A stretch of DNA of 64,000 bases from Nematostella vectensis (GCF_932526225.1 NC_064041.1:8306313-8370312); one strand, 5' to 3'. Shown: positions 39,183 to 50,227, numbered from the stretch's first letter. The notes: generated from the sequence alone by a model not told the origin. Made by a program: numbers and translations.

Positions 39183-39439
39183 GAGGTGCGTCATTTTTTT
39201 TGTCGCTGATATCAAGAAGAGAAACAAAACATTAGCAATTGTATTCGAGCCAATAAAGATTGTGTATGTACAAAATTTCAAAACTACTCTCGCAAAATTA
39301 TAGAGACTCTCTAGCAAGCAAAAAACTTTGTTTTATTGATTTCAATGTGTCTTTATGATTTTGCGTTTGTATTTAAATATCCTGGAAAGCAGTTCAGAAT
39401 CAGCCATATGCCGCTTCATGTGGTGTAGTTCTGATTACT

Positions 39440-39512
39440 GGGGGATTAGCTCAAATGGTAGAGCGCCCGCTTAGCATGCGGGAGGTACCGGGATCGATAC
39501 CCGGATTCTCCA
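39440..39512 (+). tRNA. tRNA-Ala-AGC: tRNA-Ala(AGC)
   Basis: Unit 47. Consensus. Confidence 0.97.
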
Positions 39513-39710
39513 GATTTTTTCGCTTTGTAAAGAGAAAACCATTTTTTAGGCAATTTCGACTAAGTTAGAGTGAAAATAATGCCTATTGAAATAATAAAAA
39601 GCGTTTAATAATTTGATTTTCAACCACCTTAGAAGACAGGTCTTATCAATCAAATCGACACGAATTTATTTTGTACTGTATCTGGAAATATTCTGCTGCT
39701 AAACAGGAAG

Positions 39711-39759
39711 GCACTGGTGGTTCAGTGGTAGAATTCTCGCCTGCCACGCGGGAGGCCCG
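39711..39759 (+). pseudogene. tRNA-Gly remnant, 49 nt
   Basis: Unit 48, short type. Confidence 0.93.
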
Positions 39760-39786
39760 ATTTTCCTTCCAAAGGCTTCAATGGTT

Positions 39787-39858
39787 AGCAGAGTGGCGCA
39801 GTGGAAGCGTGCAGGGCCCATAACCCAGAGGTCCGAGGATCGAAACCTTGCTCTGCTA
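39787..39858 (+). tRNA. tRNA-iMet-CAT: Initiator tRNA-Met(CAT), A28 subtype
   Basis: Unit 48. Anticodon stem CAGGG gives A28-A42. Recurs in units 52, 58 and 63, once per higher-order repeat. Confidence 0.9.
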
Positions 39859-40113
39859 GAGGTGCGTCATTTTTTTGGCGCTGATATCAAGAAGATTTAC
39901 AAACATTAGCAATTGTATTCGAGCCAAAAAAGATTGTGTTTGTACAAAATTTCAAAACTACTCGCGCAAAATTATAGAGACTCTCTTGCAAGCTAAAAAC
40001 TTTGTTTGATTGTTTTCAATGTTTCTTTATGATTTTGCGTTTGTAGTTAAATATCCTGGAAAACAGTTCAGAATCAGCCATATGCAGCTTCATGTGCTTT
40101 AGTTCTGATTACT

Positions 40114-40186
40114 GGGGAATTAGCTCAAATGGTAGAGCGCCCGCTTAGCATGCGGGAGGTACCGGGATCGATACCCGGATTCTCCA
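40114..40186 (+). tRNA. tRNA-Ala-AGC: tRNA-Ala(AGC)
   Basis: Unit 48. A5 version, consensus. Confidence 0.97.
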
Positions 40187-40384
40187 GATTTTTTCGCTTG
40201 GTAAAGAGAAATCCATTTTTTAGGCAATTGCGACTAAGTTAGAGTGCAAATAATGCCTATTGGAATAATAAAAAGCGTTTAAGAATTTGATTTTCCACCA
40301 CCTCAGAAGACAGGTCTTATCAATCAAATCGACACGAATTTATTTTGTACTGTATCTGGAAATATTCTGCTGCTAAACAGGAAG

Positions 40385-40433
40385 GCACTGGTGGTTCAGT
40401 GGTAGAATTCTCGCCTGCCACGCGGGAGGCCCG
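40385..40433 (+). pseudogene. tRNA-Gly remnant, 49 nt
   Basis: Unit 49, short type. Confidence 0.93.
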
Positions 40434-40460
40434 ATTTTCCTTCCAAAGTCTTCAATGGTT

Positions 40461-40532
40461 AGCCGAGTGGCGCAGTGGAAGCGTGCTGGGCCCATAACCC
40501 AGAGGTCCGAGGATCGAAACCTTGCTCTGCTA
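40461..40532 (+). tRNA. tRNA-iMet-CAT: Initiator tRNA-Met(CAT), C4 subtype
   Basis: Unit 49. AGCCGAG. Confidence 0.88.
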
Positions 40533-40785
40533 GAGGTGCGTCATTTTTTTGGCGCTGGTATCAAGAAGATTTCCAAACATTAGCAATTGTATTCGAGCCA
40601 AAAAAGATTGTGTTTGTACAAAATATCAAAACTACTCGCGCAAAATTATAGACTCTCTTGCAAGCTAAAAACTTTGTTTGATTGTTTTCAATGTGTCTTT
40701 ATGATTTTGCGTTTGTATTTAAATATCCTGGAAAGCAGTTCAGAATCAGCCATATGCAGCTTCATGTGGTTTAGTTCTGATTACT

Positions 40786-40858
40786 GGGGAATTAGCTCAA
40801 ATGGTAGAGCGCCCGCTTAGCATGCGGGAGGTACCGGGATCGATACCCGGATTCTCCA
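40786..40858 (+). tRNA. tRNA-Ala-AGC: tRNA-Ala(AGC)
   Basis: Unit 49. A5 version; TATTTT terminator. Its 5' flank is long-type, so the unit is a short/long recombinant. Confidence 0.96.
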
Positions 40859-41057
40859 GATATTTTCGCTTGGTATAAGAGAAATCCATTTTTTAGGCAA
40901 TTTCGACTAAGTTAGAGTGCAAATAATGCCTATTGGAATAATAAAAAGCGTTTAAGAATTTGATTTTCCACCACCTCAGAAGACAGGTCTTATCAATCAA
41001 ATCGACACGAATTTATTTTGTACTGTATCTGGAAATATTCTGCTGCTAAACAGGAAG

Positions 41058-41128
41058 GCACTGGTGGTTCAGTGTTAGAATTCTCGCCTGCCACGCGGGA
41101 GGCCCGGGTTCGATTCCCGGCCAGTGCA
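41058..41128 (+). tRNA. tRNA-Gly-GCC: tRNA-Gly(GCC), D-loop variant
   Basis: Unit 50. AGTGTTAG replaces AGTGGTAG, losing one of the paired D-loop G bases; A box weakened. Confidence 0.85.
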
Positions 41129-41292
41129 ATGTTTATTTTGTTTTTGGCTGGAAAACATCAAATGCAAATGTCAGTACCTATATTTTCTATTAAACTCCTG
41201 TGTTGTGTACTTAAATCGGTAAACTGCTAATTAAAAGCATGGCTTTAACACAAGAAACAAAACCGAATTTCCTCCCCAAGGCTTCAATCGTT

Positions 41293-41364
41293 AGCAGAGT
41301 GGCGCAGTGGAAGCGTGCTGGGCCCATAACCCAGAGGTCCGAGGATCGAAACCTTGCTCTGCTA
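41293..41364 (+). tRNA. tRNA-iMet-CAT: Initiator tRNA-Met(CAT)
   Basis: Unit 50. Consensus. Confidence 0.97.
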
Positions 41365-41620
41365 GAAGTGCGTCATTTTTTTGTCGCTGATATCAAGAAG
41401 AGAAACAAAACATTAGCAATTGTATTCGAGCCATTAAAGATTGTGTTTGTACAAAATTTCAAAACTACTCGCGCAAAATTATAGAGACTCTCTTGCAAGC
41501 TAAATACTTTGTTTGATTGTTTTCAACGTGTCTTTATGATTTTGCGTTTGTATTTAAATATCCTGGAAAGCAGTTCAGAATCAGCCATATGCAGCTTCAT
41601 GTGGTTTAGTTCTGATTACT

Positions 41621-41693
41621 GGGGAATTAGCTCAAATGGTAGAGCGCCCGCTTAGCATGCGGGAGGTACCGGGATCGATACCCGGATTCTCCA
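41621..41693 (+). tRNA. tRNA-Ala-AGC: tRNA-Ala(AGC)
   Basis: Unit 50. A5 version, consensus. Confidence 0.97.
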
Positions 41694-41892
41694 GATTTTT
41701 TCGCTTGGTATAAGAGAAATCCATTTTTTAAGCAATTTCGACTAAGTTAGAGTGCAAATAATGCCTATTAGAATAATAAAAAGCGTTCAAGAATTCGATT
41801 TTCCACCACCTCAGAAGACAGGTCTTATCAATCAAATCGACACGAATTTATTTTGTACTGTATCTGGAAATATTCTGCTGCTAAACAGGAAG

Positions 41893-41963
41893 GCATTGGT
41901 GGTTCAGTGGTAGAATTCTCGCCTGCCACGCGGGAGGCCCGGGTTCGATTCCCGGCCAGTGCA
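41893..41963 (+). tRNA. tRNA-Gly-GCC: tRNA-Gly(GCC), T4 version
   Basis: Unit 51. T4:G69, otherwise consensus. Confidence 0.96.
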
Positions 41964-42126
41964 ATGTTTATTTTTTTTTTGCTGGAAAATATCAAATGCA
42001 AATGTCAGTATCTATATTTTCTATTAAACTCCTCTGTTGTGTACTTAAATCGGTAAACTGCAAATTAAAAGCATAGCTTTAACACAAGAAACAAAACCTA
42101 ATTTCTTCCCCAAGGCTTCAATCGTT

Positions 42127-42198
42127 AGCAGAGTGGCGCAGTGGAAGCGTGCTGGGCCCATAACCCAGAGGTCCGGGGATCGAAACCTTGCTCTGCTA
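42127..42198 (+). tRNA. tRNA-iMet-CAT: Initiator tRNA-Met(CAT), G51 subtype
   Basis: Unit 51. G51 subtype. Confidence 0.95.
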
Positions 42199-42455
42199 GA
42201 GGTGCGTCATTTTTTTTGTCGCTGATATCAAGAAGAGAAACAAAACATTAGCAATTGTATTCGAGCCAATAAAGATTGTGTATGTACAAAATTTCAAAAC
42301 TACTCTCGCAAAATTATAGAGACTCTCTAGCAAGCAAAAAACTTTGTTTTATTGATTTCAATGTGTCTTTATGATTTTGCGTTTGTATTTAAATATCCTG
42401 GAAAGCAGTTCAGAATCAGCCATATGCCGCTTCATGTGGTGTAGTTCTGATTACT

Positions 42456-42528
42456 GGGGGATTAGCTCAAATGGTAGAGCGCCCGCTTAGCATGCGGGAG
42501 GTACCGGGATCGATACCCGGATTCTCCA
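42456..42528 (+). tRNA. tRNA-Ala-AGC: tRNA-Ala(AGC)
   Basis: Unit 51. Consensus. Confidence 0.97.
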
Positions 42529-42726
42529 GATTTTTTCGCTTTGTAAAGAGAAATCCATTTTTTAGGCAATTTCGACTAAGTTAGAGTGAAAATAATGCCT
42601 ATTGAAATAATAAAAAGCGTTTAATAATTTGATTTTCAACCACCTCAGAAGACAGGTCTTATCAATCAAATCGACAAGAATTTATTTTGTACTGTATCTG
42701 GAAATATTCTGCTGCTAAACAGGAAG

Positions 42727-42775
42727 GCACTGGTGGTTCAGTGGTAGAATTCTCGCCTGCCACGCGGGAGGCCCG
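42727..42775 (+). pseudogene. tRNA-Gly remnant, 49 nt
   Basis: Unit 52, short type. Confidence 0.93.
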
Positions 42776-42802
42776 ATTTTCCTTCCAAAGGCTTCAATGG
42801 TT

Positions 42803-42874
42803 AGCAGAGTGGCGCAGTGGAAGCGTGCAGGGCCCATAACCCAGAGGTCCGAGGATCGAAACCTTGCTCTGCTA
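42803..42874 (+). tRNA. tRNA-iMet-CAT: Initiator tRNA-Met(CAT), A28 subtype
   Basis: Unit 52. CAGGG stem as in unit 48. Confidence 0.9.
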
Positions 42875-43129
42875 GAGGTGCGTCATTTTTTTGGCGCTGA
42901 TATCAAGAAGATTTACAAACATTAGCAATTGTATTCGAGCCAAAAAAGATTGTGTTTGTACAAAATTTCAAAACTACTCGCGCAAAATTATAGAGACTCT
43001 CTTGCAAGCTAAAAACTTTGTTTGATTGTTTTCAATGTTTCTTTATGATTTTGCGTTTGTAGTTAAATATCCTGGAAAACAGTTCAGAATCAGCCATATG
43101 CAGCTTCATGTGGTTTAGTACTGATTACT

Positions 43130-43202
43130 GGGGAATTAGCTCGAATGGTAGAACGCCCGCTTAGCATGCGGGAGGTACCGGGATCGATACCCGGATTCTC
43201 CA
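43130..43202 (+). tRNA. tRNA-Ala-AGC: tRNA-Ala(AGC), D-arm variant
   Basis: Unit 52. GCTCGAATGG and GAAC: A14 changed and one D-stem mismatch. Confidence 0.85.
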
Positions 43203-43400
43203 GATTTTTTCGCTTGGTAAAGAGAAATCCATTTTTTAGGCAATTGCGACTAAGTTAGAGTGCAAATAATGCCTATTGGAATAATAAAAAGCGTTTAAGA
43301 ATTTGATTTTCCACCACCTCAGAAGACAGGTCTTATCAATCAAATCGACACGAATTTATTTTGTACTGTATCTGGAAATATTCTGCTGCTAAACAGGAAG

Positions 43401-43449
43401 GCACTGGTGGTTCAGTGGTAGAATTCTCGCCTGCCACGCGGGAGGCCCG
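43401..43449 (+). pseudogene. tRNA-Gly remnant, 49 nt
   Basis: Unit 53, short type. Confidence 0.93.
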
Positions 43450-43476
43450 ATTTTCCTTCCAAAGGCTTCAATGGTT

Positions 43477-43548
43477 AGCCGAGTGGCGCAGTGGAAGCGT
43501 GCTGGGCCCATAACCCAGAGGTCCGAGGATCGAAACCTTGCTCTGCTA
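43477..43548 (+). tRNA. tRNA-iMet-CAT: Initiator tRNA-Met(CAT), C4 subtype
   Basis: Unit 53. AGCCGAG. Confidence 0.88.
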
Positions 43549-43801
43549 GAGGTGCGTCATTTTTTTGGCGCTGGTATCAAGAAGATTTCCAAACATTAGC
43601 AATTGTATTCGAGCCAAAAAAGATTGTGTTTGTACAAAATATCAAAACTACTCGCGCAAAATTATAGACTCTCTTGCAAGCTAAAAACTTTGTTTGATTG
43701 TTTTCAATGTGTCTTTATGATTTTGCGTTTGTAGTTAAATATCCTGGAAAACAGTTCAGAATCAGCCATATGCAGCTTCATGTGGTTTAGTTCTGATTAC
43801 T

Positions 43802-43874
43802 GGGGGATTAGCTCAAATGGTAGAGCGCCCGCTTAGCATGCGGGAGGTACCGGGATCGATACCCTGATTCTCCA
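43802..43874 (+). tRNA. tRNA-Ala-AGC: tRNA-Ala(AGC), T64 subtype
   Basis: Unit 53. CCCTG T-stem. Confidence 0.9.
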
Positions 43875-44072
43875 GATTTTTTCGCTTGGTAAAGAGAAAT
43901 CCATTTTTTAGGCAATTTCGACTAAGTTAGAGTGCAAATAATGCCTATTGGAATAATAAAAAGCGTTTTAGAATTTGATTTTCAACCACCTCAGAAGACA
44001 GGTCTTATCAATCAAATCGACACGAATTTATTTTGTACTGTATCTGGAAATATTCTGCTGCTAAACAGGAAG

Positions 44073-44143
44073 GCACAGGTGGTTCAGTGGTAGAATTCTC
44101 GCCTGCCACGCGGGAGGCCCGGGTTCGATTCCCGGCCAGTGCA
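44073..44143 (+). tRNA. tRNA-Gly-GCC: tRNA-Gly(GCC), A5 subtype
   Basis: Unit 54. GCACAGG. Confidence 0.9.
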
Positions 44144-44307
44144 ATGTTTATTTTGTTTTTGGCTGGAAAACATCAAATGCAAATGTCAGTACCTATATTT
44201 TCTATTAAACTCCTGTGTTGTGTACTTAAATCGGTAAACTGCAAATTAAAACCATAGCTTTAACACAAGAAACAAAACCGAATTTCCTCCCCAAGGCTTC
44301 AATCGTT

Positions 44308-44379
44308 AGCAGAGTGGCGCAGTGGAAGCGTGCTGGGCCCATAACCCAGAGGTCCGAGGATCGAAACCTTGCTCTGCTA
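44308..44379 (+). tRNA. tRNA-iMet-CAT: Initiator tRNA-Met(CAT)
   Basis: Unit 54. Consensus; the T run is broken by G (TTTTGTTG). Confidence 0.97.
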
Positions 44380-44635
44380 GAAGTGCGTCATTTTGTTGTC
44401 GCTGATATCAAGAAGAGAAACAAAACATTAGCAATTGTATTCGAGCCAATAAAGATTGTGTTTGTACAAAATTTCAAAACTACTCGCGCAAAATTATAGA
44501 GACTCTCTTGCAAGCTAAAAACTTTGTTTGATTGTTTTCAACGTGTCTTTATGATTTTGCGTTTGTATTTAAATATCCTGGAAAGCAGTTCAGAATCAGC
44601 CACATGCAGCTTCATGTGGTTTAGTTCTGATTACT

Positions 44636-44708
44636 GGGGAATTAGCTCAAATGGTAGAGCGCCCGCTTAGCATGCGGGAGGTACCGGGATCGATACCCGG
44701 ATTCTCCA
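44636..44708 (+). tRNA. tRNA-Ala-AGC: tRNA-Ala(AGC)
   Basis: Unit 54. A5 version; TATTTT terminator. Confidence 0.96.
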
Positions 44709-44907
44709 GATATTTTCGCTTGGTATAAGAGAAATCCATTTTTTAGGCAATTTCGACTAAGTTAGAGTGCAAATAATGCCTATTGGAATAATAAAAAGCG
44801 TTTAAGAATTTGATTTTCCACCACCTCAGAAGACAGGTCTTATCAATCAAATCGACACGAATTTATTTTGTACTGTATCTGGAAATATTCTGCTGCTAAA
44901 CAGGAAG

Positions 44908-44978
44908 GCACTGGTGGTTCAGTGGTAGAATTCTCGCCTGCCACGCGGGAGGCCCGGGTTCGATTCCCGGCCAGTGCA
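44908..44978 (+). tRNA. tRNA-Gly-GCC: tRNA-Gly(GCC)
   Basis: Unit 55. Consensus. Confidence 0.97.
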
Positions 44979-45142
44979 ATGTTTATTTTGTTTTTGGCTG
45001 GAAAACATCAAATGCAAATGTCAGTACCTATATTTTCTTTTAAACTCCTGTGTTGTGTACTTAAATCGGTAAACTGCAAATTAAAAGCATAGCTTTAACA
45101 CAAAAAACAAAACCGAATTTCCTCCCCAAGGCTTCAATCGTT

Positions 45143-45214
45143 AGCAGAGTGGCGCAGTGGAAGCGTGCTGGGCCCATAACCCAGAGGTCCGAGGATCGAA
45201 ACCTTGCTCTGCTA
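45143..45214 (+). tRNA. tRNA-iMet-CAT: Initiator tRNA-Met(CAT)
   Basis: Unit 55. Consensus. Confidence 0.97.
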
Positions 45215-45470
45215 GAAGTGCGTCATTTTTTTGTCGCTGATATCAGGAAGGGAAACAAAACATTAGCAATTGTATTCGAGCCAATAAAGATTGTGTTTGT
45301 ACAAAATTTCAAAACTACTCGCGCAAAATTATAGAGACTCTCTTGCAAGCTAAAAACTTTGTTTGATTTTTTTCAACGTGTCTTTATGATTTTGCGTTTG
45401 TATTTAAATATCCTGGAAAGCAGTTCAGAATCAGCCATATGCAGCTTCATGTGGTTTAGTTCTGATTACT

Positions 45471-45543
45471 GGGGAATTAGCTCAAATGGTAGAGCGCCCG
45501 CTTAGCATGCGGGAGGTACCGGGATCGATACCCGGATTCTCCA
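45471..45543 (+). tRNA. tRNA-Ala-AGC: tRNA-Ala(AGC)
   Basis: Unit 55. A5 version, consensus. Confidence 0.97.
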
Positions 45544-45742
45544 GATTTTTTCGCTTGGTATAAGAGAAATCCATTTTTTAGGCAATTTCGACTAAGTTAG
45601 AGTGCAAATAATGCCTATTGAAATAATAAAAAGCGTTTAAGAATTCGATTTTCCACCACCTCAGAAGACAGGTCTTATCAATCAAATCGACACGAATTTA
45701 TTTTGTACTGTATCTGGAAATATTCTGCTGCTAAACAGGAAG

Positions 45743-45813
45743 GCATTGGTGGTTCAGTGGTAGAATTCTCGCCTGCCACGCGGGAGGCCCGGGTTCGATT
45801 CCCGGCCAGTGCA
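45743..45813 (+). tRNA. tRNA-Gly-GCC: tRNA-Gly(GCC), T4 version
   Basis: Unit 56. T4:G69, otherwise consensus. Confidence 0.96.
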
Positions 45814-45976
45814 ATGTTTATTTTTTTTTTGCTGGAAAATATCAAATGCAAATGTCAGTATCTATATTTTCTATTAAACTCCTCTGTTGTGTACTTAAAT
45901 CGGTAAACTGCAAATTAAAAGCATAGCTTTAACACAAGAAACAAAACCGAATTTCTTCCCCAAGGCTTCAATCGTT

Positions 45977-46048
45977 AGCAGAGTGGCGCAGTGGAAGCGT
46001 GCTGGGCCCATAACCCAGAGGTCCGAGGATCGAAACCTTGCTCTGCTA
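45977..46048 (+). tRNA. tRNA-iMet-CAT: Initiator tRNA-Met(CAT)
   Basis: Unit 56. Consensus. Confidence 0.97.
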
Positions 46049-46304
46049 GAAGTGCGTCATTTTTTTGTCGCTGATATCAAGAAGAGAAACAAAACATTAG
46101 CAATTGTATTCGAGCAAATAAAGATTGTGTTTGTACAAAATTTCAAAACTACTCGCGCAAAATTTTAGAGACTCTCTAGCGAGCAAAAAACTTTGTTTGA
46201 TTGTTTTTAATGTGTCTTTATGATTTTGCGTTTGTATTTAAATATTCTGGAAAGCAGTTCAGAATCAGCCATATGCAGCTTCATGTGGTTTAGTTCTGAT
46301 TACT

Positions 46305-46377
46305 GGGAGATTAGCTCAAATGGTAGAGCGCTTGCTCAGCATGGGGGAGGTACTGGGATCGATACCCGGATTCTCCA
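46305..46377 (+). tRNA. tRNA-Ala-AGC: tRNA-Ala(AGC), type B
   Basis: Unit 56. Type B with A4-C69 mismatch (GGGAGAT). Confidence 0.8.
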
Positions 46378-46575
46378 GATTTTTTCGCTTGGTAAAGAGA
46401 AATCCATTTTTTAGGCAATTTCGACTAAGTGAGACTGCAAATAATGCCTATTGGAATATTCAAAAGCGTTTTAGAATTTGATTTTCAACCACCTCAGAAG
46501 ACAGGTCTTATCAATCAAATCGACACGAATTTATTTTGTACTGTATCTGGAAATATTCTGCTGCTAAACAGGAAG

Positions 46576-46646
46576 GCACTGGTGGTTCAGTGGTAGAATT
46601 CTCGCCTGCCACGCGGGAGGCCCGGGTTCGATTCCCGGCCAGTGCA
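46576..46646 (+). tRNA. tRNA-Gly-GCC: tRNA-Gly(GCC)
   Basis: Unit 57. Consensus. Confidence 0.97.
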
Positions 46647-46810
46647 ATTTTTATTTTGTTTTTGGCTGGAAAACATCAAATGCAAATGTCAGTACCTATA
46701 TTTTCTATTAAACTCCTGTGTTGTGTACTTAAATCGGTAAACTGTAGATTAAAAGCATAGCTTTAACACAAGAAACAAAACCGAATTTCCTCCCCAATGC
46801 TTCTGTGGTC

Positions 46811-46882
46811 AGCAGAGTGGCGCAGTGGAAGCGTGCTGGGCCCATAACCCAGAGGTCCGGGGATCGAAACCTTGCTCTGCTA
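46811..46882 (+). tRNA. tRNA-iMet-CAT: Initiator tRNA-Met(CAT), G51 subtype
   Basis: Unit 57. G51 subtype. Confidence 0.95.
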
Positions 46883-47139
46883 GAGGTGCGTCATTTTTTT
46901 TGTCGCTGATATCAAGAAGAGAAACAAAACATTAGCAATTGTATTCGAGCCAATAAAGATTGTGTATGTACAAAATTTCAAAACTACTCTCGCAAAATTA
47001 TAGAGACTCTCTAGCAAGCAAAAAACTTTGTTTTATTGATTTCAATGTGTCTTTATGATTTTGCGTTTGTATTTAAATATCCTGGAAAGCAGTTCAGAAT
47101 CAGCCATATGCCGCTTCATGTGGTGTAGTTCTGATTACT

Positions 47140-47212
47140 GGGGGATTAGCTCAAATGGTAGAGCGCCCGCTTAGCATGCGGGAGGTACCGGGATCGATAC
47201 CCGGATTCTCCA
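47140..47212 (+). tRNA. tRNA-Ala-AGC: tRNA-Ala(AGC)
   Basis: Unit 57. Consensus. Confidence 0.97.
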
Positions 47213-47410
47213 GATTTTTTCGCTTTGTAAAGAGAAATCCATTTTTTAGGCAATTTCGACTAAGTTAGAGTGCAAATAATGCCTATTGAAATAATAAAAA
47301 GCGTTTAATAATTTGATTTTCAACCACCTCAGAAGACAGGTCTTATCAATCAAATCGACACGAATTTATTTTGTACTGTATCTGGAAATATTCTGCTGCT
47401 AAACAGGAAG

Positions 47411-47459
47411 GCACTGGTGGTTCAGTGGTAGAATTCTCGCCTGCCACGCGGGAGGCCCG
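47411..47459 (+). pseudogene. tRNA-Gly remnant, 49 nt
   Basis: Unit 58, short type. Confidence 0.93.
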
Positions 47460-47486
47460 ATTTTTCTTCCAAAGGCTTCAATGGTT

Positions 47487-47558
47487 AGCAGAGTGGCGCA
47501 GTGGAAGCGTGCAGGGCCCATAACCCAGAGGTCCGAGGATCGAAACCTTGCTCTGCTA
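47487..47558 (+). tRNA. tRNA-iMet-CAT: Initiator tRNA-Met(CAT), A28 subtype
   Basis: Unit 58. CAGGG stem. Confidence 0.9.
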
Positions 47559-47813
47559 GAGGTGCGTCATTTTTTTGGCGCTGATATCAAGAAGATTTAC
47601 AAACATTAGCAATTGTATTCGAGCCAAAAAAGATTGTGTTTGTACAAAATTTCAAAACTACTCGCGCAAAATTATAGAGACTCTCTTGCAAGCTAAAAAC
47701 TTTGTTTGATTGTTTTCAATGTTTCTTTATGATTTTGCGTTTGTAGTTAAATATCCTGGAAAACAGTTCAGAATCAGCCATATGCAGGTTCATGTGCTTT
47801 AGTTCTGATTACT

Positions 47814-47886
47814 GGGGAATTAGCTCAAATGGTAGAGCGCCCGCTTAGCATGCGGGAGGTACCGGGATCGATACCCGGATTCTCCA
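47814..47886 (+). tRNA. tRNA-Ala-AGC: tRNA-Ala(AGC)
   Basis: Unit 58. A5 version, consensus. Confidence 0.97.
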
Positions 47887-48084
47887 GATTTTTTCGCTTG
47901 GTAAAGAGAAATCCATTTTTTAGGCAATTGCGACTAAGTTAGAGTGCAAATAATGCCTATTGGAATAATAAAAAGCGTTTAAGAATTTGATTTTCCACCA
48001 CCTCAGAAGACAGGTCTTATCAATCAAATCGACACGAATTTATTTTGTACTGTATCTGGAAATATTCTGCTGCTAAACAGGAAA

Positions 48085-48133
48085 GCACTGGTGGTTCAGT
48101 GGTAGAATTCTCGCCTGCCACGCGGGAGGCCCG
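48085..48133 (+). pseudogene. tRNA-Gly remnant, 49 nt
   Basis: Unit 59, short type. Confidence 0.93.
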
Positions 48134-48160
48134 ATTTTCCTTCCAAAGGCTTCAATGGTT

Positions 48161-48232
48161 AGCCGAGTGGCGCAGTGGAAGCGTGCTGGGCCCATAACCC
48201 AGAGGTCCGAGGATCGAAACCTTGCTCTGCTA
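48161..48232 (+). tRNA. tRNA-iMet-CAT: Initiator tRNA-Met(CAT), C4 subtype
   Basis: Unit 59. AGCCGAG. Confidence 0.88.
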
Positions 48233-48485
48233 GAGGTGCGTCATTTTTTTGGCGCTGGTATCAAGAAGATTTCCAAACATTAGCAATTGTATTCGAGCCA
48301 AAAAAGATTGTGTTTGTACAAAATATCAAAACTACTCGCGCAAAATTATAGACTCTCTTGCAAGCTAAAAACTTTGTTTGATTGTTTTCAATGTGTCTTT
48401 ATGATTTTGCGTTTGTAGTTAAATATCCTGGAAAACAGTTCAGAATCAGCCATATGCAGCTTCATGTGGTTTAGTTCTGATTACT

Positions 48486-48558
48486 GGGGAATTAGCTCAA
48501 ATGGTAGAGCGCCCGCTTAGCATGCGGGAGGTACCGGGATCGATACCCTGATTCTCCA
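48486..48558 (+). tRNA. tRNA-Ala-AGC: tRNA-Ala(AGC), T64 subtype
   Basis: Unit 59. CCCTG T-stem with A5 acceptor. Confidence 0.9.
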
Positions 48559-48756
48559 GATTTTTTCGCTTGGTAAAGAGAAATCCATTTTTTAGGCAAT
48601 TTCGACTAAGTTAGAGTGCAAATAATGCCTATTGGAATAATAAAAAGCGTTTTAGAATTTGATTTTCAACCACCTCAGAAGACAGGTCTTATCAATCAAA
48701 TCGACACGAATTTATTTTGTACTGTATCTGGAAATATTCTGCTGCTAAACAGGAAG

Positions 48757-48827
48757 GCACAGGTGGTTCAGTGGTAGAATTCTCGCCTGCCACGCGGGAG
48801 GCCCGGGTTCGATTCCCGGCCAGTGCA
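48757..48827 (+). tRNA. tRNA-Gly-GCC: tRNA-Gly(GCC), A5 subtype
   Basis: Unit 60. GCACAGG. Confidence 0.9.
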
Positions 48828-48991
48828 ATGTTTATTTTGTTTTTGGCTGGAAAACATCAAATGCAAATGTCAGTACCTATATTTTCTATTAAACTCCTGT
48901 GTTGTGTACTTAAATCGGTAAACTGCAAATTAAAAGCATAGCTTTAACACAAGAAACAAAACCGAATTTCCTCCCCAAGGCTTCAATCGTT

Positions 48992-49063
48992 AGCAGAGTG
49001 GCGCAGTGGAAGCGTGCTGGGCCCATAACCCAGAGGTCCGAGGATCGAAACCTTGCTCTGCTA
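48992..49063 (+). tRNA. tRNA-iMet-CAT: Initiator tRNA-Met(CAT)
   Basis: Unit 60. Consensus; TTTTGTTG terminator. Confidence 0.97.
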
Positions 49064-49319
49064 GAAGTGCGTCATTTTGTTGTCGCTGATATCAAGAAGA
49101 GAAACAAAACATTAGCAATTGTATTCGAGCCAATAAAGATTGTGTTTGTACAAAATTTCAAAACTACTCGCGCAAAATTATAGAGACTCTCTTGCAAGCT
49201 AAAGACTTTGTTTGATTGTTTTCAACGTGTCTTTATGATTTTGCGTTTGTATTTAAATATCCTGGAAAGCAAATCAGAATCAGCCATATGCAGCTTCATG
49301 TGGTTTAGTTCTGATTACT

Positions 49320-49392
49320 GGGGAATTAGCTCAAATGGTAGAGCGCCCGCTTAGCATGCGGGAGGTACCGGGATCGATACCCGGATTCTCCA
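49320..49392 (+). tRNA. tRNA-Ala-AGC: tRNA-Ala(AGC)
   Basis: Unit 60. A5 version; TATTTT terminator. Confidence 0.96.
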
Positions 49393-49591
49393 GATATTTT
49401 CGCTTGGTATAAGAGAAATCCATTTTTTAGGCAATTTCGACTAAGTTAGAGTGCAAATAATGCCTATTGGAATAATAAAAAGCGTTTAAGAATTTGATTT
49501 TCCACCACCTCAGAAGACAGGTCTTATCAATCAAATCGACACGAATTTATTTTGTACTGTATCTGGAAATATTTTGCTGCTAAACAGGAAG

Positions 49592-49662
49592 GCACTGGTG
49601 GTTCAGTGGTAGAATTCTCGCCTGCCACGCGGGAGGCCCGGGTTCGATTCCCGGCCAGTGCA
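49592..49662 (+). tRNA. tRNA-Gly-GCC: tRNA-Gly(GCC)
   Basis: Unit 61. Consensus. Confidence 0.97.
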
Positions 49663-49826
49663 ATGTTTATTTTGTTTTTGGCTGGAAAACATCAAATGCA
49701 AATGTCAGTACCTATATTTTCTTTTAAACTCCTGTGTTGTGTACTTAAATCGGTAAACTGCAAATTAAAAGCATAGCTTTAACACAAGAAACAAAACCGA
49801 ATTTCCTCCCCAATGCTTCAATTGTT

Positions 49827-49898
49827 AGCAGAGTGGCGCAGTGGAAGCGTGCTGGGCCCATAACCCAGAGGTCCGAGGATCGAAACCTTGCTCTGCTA
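49827..49898 (+). tRNA. tRNA-iMet-CAT: Initiator tRNA-Met(CAT)
   Basis: Unit 61. Consensus. Confidence 0.97.
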
Positions 49899-50154
49899 GA
49901 AGTGCGTCATTTTTTTGTCGCTGATATCAAGAAGAGAAACAAAACATTAGCAATTGTATTCGAGCCAATAAAGATTGTGTTTGTACAAAATTTCAAAACT
50001 ACTCGCGCAAAATTATAGAGACTCTCTTGCAAGCTAAAAACTTTGTTTGATTGTTTTCAACGTGTCTTTATGATTTTGCGTTTGTATTTAAATATCCTGG
50101 AAAGCAGTTCAGAATCAGCCATATGCAGCTTCATGTGGTTTAGTTCTGATTACT

Positions 50155-50227
50155 GGGGAATTAGCTCAAATGGTAGAGCGCCCGCTTAGCATGCGGGAGG
50201 TACCGGGATCGATACCCGGATTCTCCA
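50155..50227 (+). tRNA. tRNA-Ala-AGC: tRNA-Ala(AGC)
   Basis: Unit 61. A5 version, consensus. Confidence 0.97.

Larger units (their letters stand above)
44073..44907 (+). repeat. Reference long unit (unit 54, 835 bp)
   Basis: Gly at offset 0, iMet at 235, Ala at 563 and the next Gly at 835. The Gly-iMet spacer (164 bp) starts with the Gly T-run terminator and holds an ATGCAAAT octamer. The iMet-Ala spacer (about 256 bp) has the iMet terminator and a TTTGTACAAA palindrome. The Ala-Gly spacer (about 199 bp) has the Ala terminator and AAGACAGGTCTT. No reading frame of note is present. Confidence 0.95.
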